From Gammaproteobacteria bacterium (GTDB lineage: Bacteria > Pseudomonadota > Gammaproteobacteria > UBA4575), in contig JAPUHH010000162.1 in NCBI GenBank assembly GCA_027297825.1, positions 1-23,922 on the forward strand: a DNA stretch of 23,922 nucleotides, in the 5' to 3' direction. The notes under the pieces were generated by a model. The model did no database searches and was not told where the DNA came from. It was given only the letters and a program-made list of their open reading frames with translations. Shown one piece after another: positions 14,762 through 22,077 of the stretch; position 1 is the stretch's first letter; every line of letters begins with the position of its first letter. Both the position numbers and the translations under genes were made by a program.

Positions 14762-15634
14762 ATGACTTCAAAAATAAATAAACAACGCATTCGCGATGAC
14801 TTTTCGCAGGCGGCAAATAGCTATGATGCGGCGGCCATAGTGCAGCATGAAATATGTGATCGCACGCTTGAACGAGTGGATATGTTGAAGCTGCAGCCGG
14901 CCACTATTTTGGATATTGGCACTGGGACTGGGAGAAGTTTACTGGGGTTGCGGTCACGTTTCCCTGAAAGCTCAATTTTTGCATGCGATATCGCTTTACC
15001 GATGCTGCATCAGTGCCGCGAGAATTTAGTGATTAAAGATGCCAGGAGGCTAATTTGTAATGATGCAGAACTGTTACCTATTGCAGATGAATCTATCGAC
15101 CTGATTTTTTCCACTTCAACTTTCCAATGGTGTGCTGATCTAAATCAAGTATTGTCAGAATGTAAACGTGTATTGTGTTTAAACGGCGCGTTAATTTTTT
15201 CAACCTTTGGTCCGGATACATTGCTTCAATTACGTAATAGTTGGGCGCAAGTAGACGATCGGCAGCATGTGCACGATTTTATGGATATGCATCATATAGG
15301 CGATATGATGCTTGCAATGCAACTTCTAGACCCTGTGGTCGATATGCAGATAATCGATATTCACTATCAATCATTGAGGCAGTTGCTGCAGGATTTAAAA
15401 GATACTGGCAGCAGAGGAAAGTTTACTACTTCAGAATCGAATAAATCACCTGGTTTGATGAGCAAAGAAAAATACCAGCGTCTAGTACAAGCCTATGAGA
15501 AGTACCGCGAAGATGGATCCCTTCCGGTAAGCTATGAGGTTATATATGGCTATGCACGTAAATCTGCGAATATTCAAAAGGCTGGCAAAGATAATGAGGT
15601 AAGGATACCCGTTAGCAGCATTAAAAAAGCCTAA
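14762..15634 (+). CDS. bioC: malonyl-ACP O-methyltransferase BioC
   Basis: BioC methylates the free carboxyl of malonyl-ACP using SAM, so that fatty-acid synthase can elongate it to pimeloyl-ACP methyl ester. The 290-residue protein is a class I methyltransferase. The N-terminus KQRIRDDFSQAANSYDAAA is typical of BioC. The SAM-binding motif ILDIGTGTGRS is at 49-59, and later motifs include FACDIALPML, ADESIDLIFSTSTFQW and LCLNGALIFSTFGPDTL. A C-terminal region contains LRQLLQDLKDTGSRG. It lies two bases after bioH, so the two are almost certainly cotranscribed and coupled. The other biotin genes (bioA, B, D, F) are not in the window. Confidence 0.95.
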   Translation: MTSKINKQRIRDDFSQAANSYDAAAIVQHEICDRTLERVDMLKLQPATILDIGTGTGRSLLGLRSRFPESSIFACDIALPMLHQCRENLVIKDARRLICNDAELLPIADESIDLIFSTSTFQWCADLNQVLSECKRVLCLNGALIFSTFGPDTLLQLRNSWAQVDDRQHVHDFMDMHHIGDMMLAMQLLDPVVDMQIIDIHYQSLRQLLQDLKDTGSRGKFTTSESNKSPGLMSKEKYQRLVQAYEKYREDGSLPVSYEVIYGYARKSANIQKAGKDNEVRIPVSSIKKA

Positions 15635-15651
15635 ATCAATAATTGGTATTG

Positions 15652-15685
15652 ATGACAATATAAAAGTTTACTGTGTTGGTACAAT
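15652..15685 (+). promoter_or_regulatory. candidate promoter of the cox cluster
   Basis: In the 186-base gap between bioC and the DUF2244 gene, TGGTACAAT at 15677-15685 fits an extended -10 element (TG, one base, TACAAT). A -35-like ATGACA lies at 15652-15657, but its spacing of 22 bases is too long, so the call rests on the extended -10. Nothing else in this gap stands out: no terminator for bioC, no ORF and no repeat. Confidence 0.35.
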
Positions 15686-15820
15686 ACAACTATCTCTATT
15701 GATCAGCAGTGGGTTTGCTAATGTTTACCTAATGAGAGGTACAAGTAAGAGCGAACTTGGTGCTAAATGTACCGCGGTTATTGGAAGATTATTAACTTGA
15801 CCATTACCACCGAACTTACT

Positions 15821-16306
15821 ATGCAAAATCAATCTTCGGTTCAATTTCCAAGACAATTTGTGGTGCAACGTAATCAATCACTTTCATGGCATGGAAATAA
15901 GGTCTTTATCTTTTATATGGCAATATTATCGCTAGGCATTGCGAGTATATTTGCCTTGCAAGGCTTGTGGTTAATTTTGCCTTTTGCTGGACTTGAAATT
16001 TTAGCCTTGGCGTTGGGTTTGTATGTTTGTTGTTTGCGTGGTGGTGATCGAGAAGTGATCACTGTAGATGCTGGGAGATTATTAGTAGAGACAGGGAGAA
16101 CTAAGCCGCAGCAGTGTATTCAATTTGAATGTGCATGGCTGCAGCTGGAACTGAAAAAATCGCCATATCATGGCCATCCTAGTCAGTTGCTTATTCGGTC
16201 AAAAGGAAGAGAAATAGAAATAGGCAAGTGTTTAACAAATAAAGAGCGAAACAGCTTAGCTGATTCGTTAGTTGCGGCGATAGACAAACCGCTAATACGT
16301 AGTTAG
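15821..16306 (+). CDS. DUF2244 membrane protein of the cytochrome oxidase cluster
   Basis: This is a small inner-membrane protein of the DUF2244 family with no defined function, frequently encoded beside cytochrome c oxidase genes. Starting at ATG 15821 it has 161 residues: a short N-terminus with RNQSLSWHG, two transmembrane helices at about 27-46 and 49-71 joined by a short turn (GLWLILPFAGLEI), and a soluble C-terminal domain with REVITVDAGRLLVETGR and SPYHGHPSQLLIRSKGREIEIG. An in-frame ATG at 15767 would add 18 residues. Neither start has a strong ribosome-binding site, and the shorter form fits the usual domain boundary better. coxB begins 24 bases downstream, which suggests cotranscription. 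Confidence 0.85.
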   Translation: MQNQSSVQFPRQFVVQRNQSLSWHGNKVFIFYMAILSLGIASIFALQGLWLILPFAGLEILALALGLYVCCLRGGDREVITVDAGRLLVETGRTKPQQCIQFECAWLQLELKKSPYHGHPSQLLIRSKGREIEIGKCLTNKERNSLADSLVAAIDKPLIRS

Positions 16307-16330
16307 AGATTATCAACAAGGATTAAAAGA

Positions 16331-17179
16331 ATGAAGCGAAGTGACTGGGTTAAGTTTATCGGCCGAAGTTTATCCGCCGTAATGATTATGTTTGGTTCAC
16401 AGTCGGTACTGGCAGTACAACCATTTAATATGACAAAGGGCGTTACTGATATAAGTCAGCGTGTATTTGATTTGCATATGCTTATTCTTTACATATGTTT
16501 CGGCATCGGTATTTTGGTATTTAGCGTGATGTTTTATTCCATTCTCAAACATCGCAAGTCAAAAGGACACAAGCCTGCAACGTTTCATGAAAGCGCATCA
16601 TTAGAATTTATTTGGACCGTCGTTCCGTTTGTGATTTTAATTGCCATAACAATACCTGCTACTAAGGTGCTTATTGAAATGGAAGATACCACTAAAGCGG
16701 ATATGACCATTAAAGTCACCGGCTACCAGTGGATGTGGCACTACGAGTATATAGATCATGATGTTAATTTTTATAGTGCGTTAAAGACCTCACGTGACGA
16801 AATCTATAATCGAGAAGAAAAGAATCCTAATTATTTACTTGAGGTCGATAACGAATTGGTATTGCCGACTGATCGCAAGGTTCGATTTTTGTTTACTGCT
16901 AATGATGTTATCCATGCTTGGTGGGTGCCAGAATTAGCCATTAAAAAAGACGCCATACCTGGATTTATCAATGAGAGTTGGACCAATATAACTAAGCCCG
17001 GTGTATTTCGTGGGCAATGTGCGGAATTATGTGGCCGCGACCATGGCTTTATGCCGGTTGTGGTGCGCGCAGTTGAGCCTGAAGAGTTTGACCAATGGAT
17101 TGCAGAACGTAAGGGTAAGGCAAATAAAAATTTTGCAGCGCTTGAAAATGCGCAACATACCCTGGCTAATTCAAATTAG
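16331..17179 (+). CDS. coxB: cytochrome c oxidase subunit II
   Basis: Subunit II accepts electrons from cytochrome c through its binuclear CuA centre and passes them to subunit I. The 282-residue precursor has a signal peptide with likely cleavage after VLA (residue 28), two transmembrane helices at about 48-70 and 92-115, and a periplasmic cupredoxin domain. All CuA ligands are present: His195, Cys230, Glu232, Cys234, His238 and Met241 (in VIHAWWVPE and GQCAELCGRDHGFM). The aromatic electron-entry stretch is GYQWMWHYEY (131-140). AAGGA at 16318-16322 supports the ATG. There is no fused C-terminal cytochrome c domain: the protein ends shortly after the cupredoxin domain with a low-complexity tail. 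Confidence 0.98.
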   Translation: MKRSDWVKFIGRSLSAVMIMFGSQSVLAVQPFNMTKGVTDISQRVFDLHMLILYICFGIGILVFSVMFYSILKHRKSKGHKPATFHESASLEFIWTVVPFVILIAITIPATKVLIEMEDTTKADMTIKVTGYQWMWHYEYIDHDVNFYSALKTSRDEIYNREEKNPNYLLEVDNELVLPTDRKVRFLFTANDVIHAWWVPELAIKKDAIPGFINESWTNITKPGVFRGQCAELCGRDHGFMPVVVRAVEPEEFDQWIAERKGKANKNFAALENAQHTLANSN

Positions 17180-17230
17180 TCGAATTAGTTCAAGGTAAAT
17201 AGTTTTCGGAATTTTTTAGGAGTATTGATT

Positions 17231-18802
17231 ATGTCGACTACGGCAGCAGAAGGGCATCACGCAGATCATCCATCCGGCATTATGCGCTGGATCACCACGA
17301 CTAATCATAAGGACATTGGGACCTTATATTTATGGTTCGCATTCATCATGTTTTTTGTTGGTGGATTCATGGCATTGATTATTCGCAGTGAATTGTTTCA
17401 ACCCGGATTGCAGTTCGTAGACCCGCAATTTTTCAATTCAATGACAACCATGCATGCCTTAATCATGGTGTTTGGTGTCGTCATGCCAGCTTTTACGGGT
17501 TTCGCGAACTGGATGATTCCGATGATGATTGGTGGCACCGATATGGCTCTGCCACGTTTGAATAACTGGAGTTTTTGGATACTGCCCTTTGCTTTTACCA
17601 TGATGGGGTCTACCCTATTTATGGATGGCGGCGGTCCCGCTGGTGGTTGGACTCTGTATCCACCGCTTACATTGCAAACCGGCAATGCATTACCATTTGT
17701 GGTGTTCGCCATTCACTTAATGGGCATGTCGTCCATTATGGGTGCCATCAATGTCATTGCCACCATTTTAAATATGCGTGCGCCCGGTATGACGTTGATG
17801 AAGATGCCATTATTTGTATGGACCTGGTTGATTACAGCCTATTTGTTAATAGCCGTGATGCCCGTACTTGCTGGCGGTGTCACCATGTTGCTAACTGATA
17901 AATTTTTTGGCACTAGTTTCTTTAATGCTGCCGGTGGCGGTGACCCAGTGTTGTTCCAGCATATATTCTGGTTTTTTGGTCATCCCGAAGTGTATATCTT
18001 AATTTTGCCATCCTTTGGCGTGGTCTCTACCATTATTCCTACCTTCGCACGCAAGCCTTTGTTTGGTTATTCATCTATGGTGTATGCAACTGCGTCGATT
18101 GCTTTTCTTTCATTTATTGTTTGGGCGCACCATATGTTTACCGTGGGTATGCCGTTGGCGGGTGCATTATTCTTTATGTTTGCCACGATGCTCGTCGCTG
18201 TGCCGACAGGTGTGAAAGTGTTTAATTGGGTATGTACCATGTGGAGGGGGGCCATGACATTTGAAACTCCGATGTTATTTTCCATTGCCTTTATTATTCT
18301 TTTTACCATTGGTGGTTTTTCAGGCTTAATGCTTGCCCTTACTCCGGCAGATTTTCAGTATCACGATACCTACTTTGTGGTGGCGCACTTCCACTATGTG
18401 CTTGTGCCGGGCTCGATCTTTGCCATCATTGCAGCAACATATTACTGGTTGCCTAAATGGACCGGGCATATGTATAACGAAACGTTAGGTAAAGCTCATT
18501 TTTGGTTATCTGCTATCTTTGTAAACATTACCTTCTTCCCGATGCATTTTGTTGGTCTGGCAGGTATGCCGCGTCGTATACCGGACTACGCATTACAGTT
18601 TTCGGACTACAATCAGATCGCCACCATTGGCGCATTTGGTTTTGGTTTCGCGCAACTTTTGTTTTTGTGGCTCGTGATTCAAACCATACGTGGAGGAGCT
18701 AAAACGACCGATCAGGTTTGGGAAGGTGCAGAAGGCTTAGAATGGACTCTGTCCTCACCGCCGCCGTATCACAGCTTTACTACACCGCCACTTATTAAGT
18801 AA
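17231..18802 (+). CDS. coxA: cytochrome c oxidase subunit I (aa3 type, A1 family)
   Basis: Subunit I is the catalytic, proton-pumping heme-copper subunit that reduces O2 to water. ATG 17231 is chosen over the in-frame TTG 17225 because AGGAG lies at 17217-17221 with good spacing. The product is 523 residues with twelve expected transmembrane helices. Visible ligands are His75 and His388 for heme a, His386 for heme a3, and His251, His300 and His301 for CuB. Tyr255 is the cross-link tyrosine and Glu253 sits in GHPEVY, marking the A1 subfamily. The D-channel Asp104 (GGTDMALPR) and K-channel Lys329 (TGVKVFNW) are kept. The protein therefore looks fully functional and proton-pumping. Confidence 0.98.
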   Translation: MSTTAAEGHHADHPSGIMRWITTTNHKDIGTLYLWFAFIMFFVGGFMALIIRSELFQPGLQFVDPQFFNSMTTMHALIMVFGVVMPAFTGFANWMIPMMIGGTDMALPRLNNWSFWILPFAFTMMGSTLFMDGGGPAGGWTLYPPLTLQTGNALPFVVFAIHLMGMSSIMGAINVIATILNMRAPGMTLMKMPLFVWTWLITAYLLIAVMPVLAGGVTMLLTDKFFGTSFFNAAGGGDPVLFQHIFWFFGHPEVYILILPSFGVVSTIIPTFARKPLFGYSSMVYATASIAFLSFIVWAHHMFTVGMPLAGALFFMFATMLVAVPTGVKVFNWVCTMWRGAMTFETPMLFSIAFIILFTIGGFSGLMLALTPADFQYHDTYFVVAHFHYVLVPGSIFAIIAATYYWLPKWTGHMYNETLGKAHFWLSAIFVNITFFPMHFVGLAGMPRRIPDYALQFSDYNQIATIGAFGFGFAQLLFLWLVIQTIRGGAKTTDQVWEGAEGLEWTLSSPPPYHSFTTPPLIK

Positions 18803-18821
18803 GGCTAGCACTGGATTACAC

Positions 18822-18932
18822 ATGGACACATCTAAGCAACAAAGGCGTAGTGCTAATCGAACTGCATTTTTGCTTGCTTGTATTGCGCTGGCAGTCTATG
18901 TGGGCTTTTATTTTTTAGTGGCAAATAAGTAG
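18822..18932 (+). CDS. small cytochrome oxidase assembly-type protein (36 residues)
   Basis: A 36-residue ORF fills the gap between coxA and ctaG. It starts MDTSKQQRRSANRTAF and continues into a single hydrophobic helix (about residues 15-33) ending VANK. The polar, basic N-terminus followed by one membrane helix, together with the position immediately upstream of ctaG, matches the tiny protein annotated in many proteobacteria as cytochrome oxidase small assembly protein. Its biochemical role is not known to me. It starts 19 bases after the coxA stop, and its stop lies 23 bases before the ctaG ATG. Only weak ribosome-binding sequence precedes it, so translation may depend on coxA. Confidence 0.8.
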   Translation: MDTSKQQRRSANRTAFLLACIALAVYVGFYFLVANK

Positions 18933-18955
18933 TGTCGCGGCAAGACTGACTCAGT

Positions 18956-19543
18956 ATGGATATAAATAATTCATCGCCTAAGAGAAGTGCGATTAAGCTC
19001 GGCGTCATTGCCATGGCCATGTTTGGTTTTGGCTACTTGCTAGTGCCTTTGTATGATGCTTTATGTGATGTGACAGGTTTGAATGGCAAATCGTCAAATG
19101 TTACCGAGCAACAAACGGTAGATTTTGAGACCGATGAAACACGCACAGTTACTGTTGAGTTTATTACCAACTTAAATGAGGGTATGCAATGGAACTTCAA
19201 ACCAGAAATCACAAAAATGGAAGTCCACCCAGGTAAAGCATACCAGGCAAATTTTTTAGTTAGCAATAAATCTAATCACGCTATTATTGGCCAAGCGGTA
19301 CCCAGTGTAGTGCCATTTGAAGCTGCTAATCATTTCATTAAGACAGAATGTTTTTGTTTTACCAATCAAACTTTGCAGGCTGGGGAGTCTCTCGAAATGC
19401 CCGTGGTTTTTGTTATCAATCCTGCATTACCCGAGCGAGTAACAACGGTTACCCTGTCCTATACTTTTTTTGATATTAGTAAATCTGCAAACAATGCTGA
19501 AGTTGATACAGCAGGTTTAACATTAACCACCCAAGACATTTAA
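18956..19543 (+). CDS. ctaG: cytochrome c oxidase copper chaperone CtaG/Cox11
   Basis: CtaG (Cox11) delivers copper to the CuB site of subunit I from the periplasmic face. The 195-residue protein has one N-terminal transmembrane helix (about 12-31), then the family hallmark PLYDALCDVTGLNG (31-44) with Cys37. An immunoglobulin-like periplasmic domain carries the copper-binding CFC pair, Cys132 and Cys134 (KTECFCF). Motifs NEGMQWNFKPE and LPERVTTVTLSYTFF are also typical. It lies between the small protein and coxC, in the usual assembly order. All key cysteines are present. Confidence 0.97.
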   Translation: MDINNSSPKRSAIKLGVIAMAMFGFGYLLVPLYDALCDVTGLNGKSSNVTEQQTVDFETDETRTVTVEFITNLNEGMQWNFKPEITKMEVHPGKAYQANFLVSNKSNHAIIGQAVPSVVPFEAANHFIKTECFCFTNQTLQAGESLEMPVVFVINPALPERVTTVTLSYTFFDISKSANNAEVDTAGLTLTTQDI

Positions 19544-19555
19544 TAAGAGAAAAAT

Positions 19556-20428
19556 ATGGAACACGCAGAAAGTAACTATTATATACCGCATGGAAGTTAT
19601 TGGCCGTTTGTGGGATCAATTGCCTTATGTAGTTTCATGGTTGGATTTTCTAATCTCCTTAATGGCGCCAGCTGGGGTAAGTGGCTGATGGTGGTGGGCG
19701 GGATAATCCTATTAGTGATGCTGTTTGGTTGGTTTGGAGCGGTGATCCGTGAAAGTGAATCTGGTGCCTATAATGAACAAGTTGATGTGTCATTTCGTTG
19801 GGGCATGTTTTGGTTTATCTTTTCTGAAGTCATGTTTTTTGCCGTATTTTTTGGGGCACTATTTTATGCGCGTACTTATGCGCTGCCATGGTTAGGGGGT
19901 GCAGGTACCGGTGCTTCAACCAATATTTACCTATGGCCAGGATTTGAAGCTATTTGGCCACAGACTGCAAATGGTCCTGCTGCAATTGGCGGTGAGTTTA
20001 AGCCTATGGCCGCTTGGGGCTTGCCTGCGATTAATACTGCCATATTGCTCACCAGTGGTGTGACAATAACCTGGGCGCATCATGCCATGAAGGCGAATCA
20101 CCGCGGCCAGCTAATTACCGGTTTATTTTTAACGGTAGCGTTAGGTGCAATATTTATAGTGTGCCAAGCGATAGAATACTATGAAGCTTATAACCATCTT
20201 GGACTGACATTAGGTTCAGGTGTGTATGGCTCCACATTTTTCATGCTAACTGGTTTTCATGGCATGCATGTAACCATCGGCGCCATCATTCTTGCGGTCA
20301 TTTTAGTACGTTGTATCTTTGGTCACTTTAAGCCTGAGCAGCACTTTGCTTTTGAGGCTGCGGCTTGGTATTGGCACTTTGTCGATGTGGTGTGGCTGGG
20401 CTTATTTATCTTTGTGTACTGGATATAA
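19556..20428 (+). CDS. coxC: cytochrome c oxidase subunit III
   Basis: Subunit III is a structural, lipid-binding subunit that stabilises the aa3 core. The 290-residue protein is highly hydrophobic with about seven membrane segments. Typical sequence includes YYIPHGSYWPFVGS near the N-terminus, FRWGMFWFIFSEVMFFAVFF with the conserved membrane Glu, TWAHHAMKANHRGQ, FFMLTGFHGMHVTIG with conserved His residues, and AAAWYWHFVDVVWLGLF at the C-terminus. AAGAG just upstream supports ATG 19556. It is the last rightward gene before a convergent DUF2909 gene. A stable hairpin lies 30 bases after the stop. Confidence 0.98.
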   Translation: MEHAESNYYIPHGSYWPFVGSIALCSFMVGFSNLLNGASWGKWLMVVGGIILLVMLFGWFGAVIRESESGAYNEQVDVSFRWGMFWFIFSEVMFFAVFFGALFYARTYALPWLGGAGTGASTNIYLWPGFEAIWPQTANGPAAIGGEFKPMAAWGLPAINTAILLTSGVTITWAHHAMKANHRGQLITGLFLTVALGAIFIVCQAIEYYEAYNHLGLTLGSGVYGSTFFMLTGFHGMHVTIGAIILAVILVRCIFGHFKPEQHFAFEAAAWYWHFVDVVWLGLFIFVYWI

Positions 20429-20458
20429 AAAAACAAATTAGATTTTGTTTCTTCATTG

Positions 20459-20476
20459 ATGCCGCGAAAGCGGCAT
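20459..20476. other. GNRA-loop hairpin between convergent coxC and DUF2909 gene
   Basis: ATGCCGC (20459-20465), loop GAAA and GCGGCAT (20470-20476) form a perfect 7-base-pair stem closed by a C-G pair over a GAAA tetraloop, a very stable RNA hairpin in the rightward transcript. No T run follows on that strand. On the leftward strand, a second weak stem (AAACAAA with TTTGTTT) and a T run lie about 20 bases further on, across 20430-20450. It may act as an mRNA 3'-end or bidirectional termination signal between the two facing genes. Confidence 0.5.
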
Positions 20477-20492
20477 TCATGTTGCAGCTTAT

Positions 20493-20702
20493 CTAACCCG
20501 TTAAGCCATGGGGTTGTAATAAGCCTGTGAAATATCCGATGATGAGTAATAAAAAAACAATTACTGAAATTGCAATCCGCAAGGTTAAGGCATTAGCTGT
20601 CCGCTTGGTCTTGCCTTTATCTTTTATTAGATAGCCTAAGCCCAAACCTAAGCTCGCTAATACTAAAATAAATAAGATAACCACGATGACTTTAATAAGC
20701 AT
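20493..20702 (-). CDS. DUF2909 twin-transmembrane protein
   Basis: This is a small inner-membrane protein of the DUF2909 family, regularly found inside gammaproteobacterial cytochrome oxidase clusters between coxC and the SURF1 gene. No function is established. The 69 residues form two transmembrane helices (about 4-25 and 42-62) joined by a positively charged loop with KDKGKTKRTANALTLRI, followed by a short tail. CGGAG lies six bases upstream of ATG 20702. It is read against the rest of the cluster, diverging from the SURF1 gene across 44 bases, so it has its own promoter. Its position suggests a role in oxidase assembly or stability, but that is inference. Confidence 0.9.
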   Translation of the reverse strand: MLIKVIVVILFILVLASLGLGLGYLIKDKGKTKRTANALTLRIAISVIVFLLLIIGYFTGLLQPHGLTG

Positions 20703-20746
20703 CCAATGCTCCGTAATTTTCTGTTGGTTTCTTTATAGTACCTAAT
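20703..20746. promoter_or_regulatory. short divergent promoter region, DUF2909/SURF1
   Basis: Only 44 bases separate two divergent genes. TTTATAGT at 20732-20739 reads TATAGT rightwards (20734-20739) and TATAAA leftwards (20737-20732), so back-to-back -10 elements may overlap. A rightward start from TATAGT would fall at about the SURF1 ATG. No good -35 hexamer is visible for either. Confidence 0.35.
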
Positions 20747-21484
20747 ATGGCGACTAAAATAATTATTTGGCGTAAGCCCTCATGGCTAATTATTATCGCC
20801 ACAGTTATTCTAGTCTTCTTTTTTAGTTACCTAGGTATTTGGCAATTACAACGAGCAGAAATTAAAAATCAAATACTGCTTGAAAATGAACGTCGTAAAA
20901 CCAGTGATCCCCAGGAGCTGTTGCTGCCTATCGACGACCCCGCTACTCTACGATTTCAACGAATTCGATTGCAAGGAAAGTTTTTATCTGCGCGACAATT
21001 TGTGTTGGACAATAAGATACATAAACACCAGGTAGGCTATAACATTCTTACTCCTTTCTTGCTAAATAACGCTAATGTGGTGGTGTTAGTCGACCGGGGC
21101 TGGGTGCCATTAGGCGCGTCGCGTGCCAATCTTCCTGAAATTACTATTGATGAACAACCGCGTTCCATTATGGGTAGTGTATATGTTCCATTTGGCGAAC
21201 CTTATCATTTAGGTGACATCGATAATGGGGAGACAAGCTGGCCACGCTTAATACAGTATCTAGATCTTGGTGCGCTAGAAGCTCGGCTCAAGTTAAGAGT
21301 ATTGCCTTTTACGCTTCTCCTAGCGACAAATCAAGATGGCGGTTTTACTACCGAATGGGCATTATTTTCTTTTACTCCGAAACGGCATCTTGCTTATGCA
21401 GTGCAATGGTTTGCCTTAGCCATAACCGTTTTAATTGTTTTTGTACTACTGCATGTAAAGCGATCTAACTCCAAAGAAGCGTAA
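20747..21484 (+). CDS. SURF1 family cytochrome oxidase assembly protein
   Basis: SURF1-type proteins help insert heme a into subunit I during cytochrome oxidase maturation. The 245-residue protein has the standard topology of an N-terminal transmembrane helix (about 12-30) running into the signature LGIWQLQRAEIK, a large periplasmic domain, and a C-terminal transmembrane helix (about 219-238) preceded by RHLAYAVQWFALA. Other family stretches are QGKFLSARQFVLDN, VGYNILTPF, LVDRGWVPLG and GHxP-like loops. The stop overlaps the next ATG (TAATG). There is no Shine-Dalgarno before ATG 20747, and the region upstream is only 44 bases long. Confidence 0.94.
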   Translation: MATKIIIWRKPSWLIIIATVILVFFFSYLGIWQLQRAEIKNQILLENERRKTSDPQELLLPIDDPATLRFQRIRLQGKFLSARQFVLDNKIHKHQVGYNILTPFLLNNANVVVLVDRGWVPLGASRANLPEITIDEQPRSIMGSVYVPFGEPYHLGDIDNGETSWPRLIQYLDLGALEARLKLRVLPFTLLLATNQDGGFTTEWALFSFTPKRHLAYAVQWFALAITVLIVFVLLHVKRSNSKEA

Positions 21485-22077
21485 TGAAAAAGAAATTTCT
21501 AAGTCGTACCTATTTGCTAGGCCTGTTTGCGGTGTTTTTTGCACCACTATTATTTGCAATGTGGTTGTATTTTGGCCCTAATAGTTGGTTGACCTCAGAA
21601 ACTAAAAGTCATGGTGTGCTCATTCAACCGCCTCGGCCTTTGGAAGAATTTAGCATCACTAGTGTTGAAGGAAACATATGGACATATGAACAGTTTTTAG
21701 GGAAGTGGACGCTTCTATATATAGGTAATGAGCGCTGTGATTTATTTTGCGAGGCCAATTTATTTAAAATGCGTCAAGTACGCTTGGCTCTAGGTCGTGA
21801 TAGTGGACGTATTCAGCGTAAATACGTCGGTATAGGCGAGTATGCCGATGCAGAAAATTTCAGTGGAATATTTGAAAATTACCCTGATATGCAAGTAACT
21901 TGGATTGCGCAAACGCAGTTTCAGCTAAACTTACCCCAGTTTAAAGGTTTGGATGAGTATGTAATCTACTTGATTGACCCACTCGGAAATCTAATGATGT
22001 GTTATTCAAAATATGCGACGGCAAAAGGCATGAAAGCAGATTTAAAACGTTTGTTAAAGATTTCAAAAATTGGCTAG
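21484..22077 (+). CDS. SCO-like thioredoxin-fold membrane protein of the cox cluster
   Basis: This is a membrane-anchored periplasmic protein of 197 residues with one N-terminal transmembrane helix (about 9-30) and a thioredoxin-like domain. GKWTLLYIGNERCDLFCE holds a CxxxC pair, Cys85 and Cys89, at the place where SCO1/SenC proteins have CxxxCP. The SCO copper-binding histidine, which sits a few residues before the YLIDP-type strand, is not present. Here the strand YLIDPLGNL (162-170) is preceded by GLDEYVI, with Asp157 where I align that His. A thiol redox role towards CuA, CtaG or another oxidase partner is more likely than copper carriage, but this is inference. It overlaps SURF1 by one base and ctaA by eight. 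Confidence 0.85.
   Translation: MKKKFLSRTYLLGLFAVFFAPLLFAMWLYFGPNSWLTSETKSHGVLIQPPRPLEEFSITSVEGNIWTYEQFLGKWTLLYIGNERCDLFCEANLFKMRQVRLALGRDSGRIQRKYVGIGEYADAENFSGIFENYPDMQVTWIAQTQFQLNLPQFKGLDEYVIYLIDPLGNLMMCYSKYATAKGMKADLKRLLKISKIG

Noticed and set aside
17398..17712. 104-codon leftward frame inside coxA
   Set aside because: It is antisense to a fully intact coxA with all ligands conserved. There is no ribosome-binding site and no domain.
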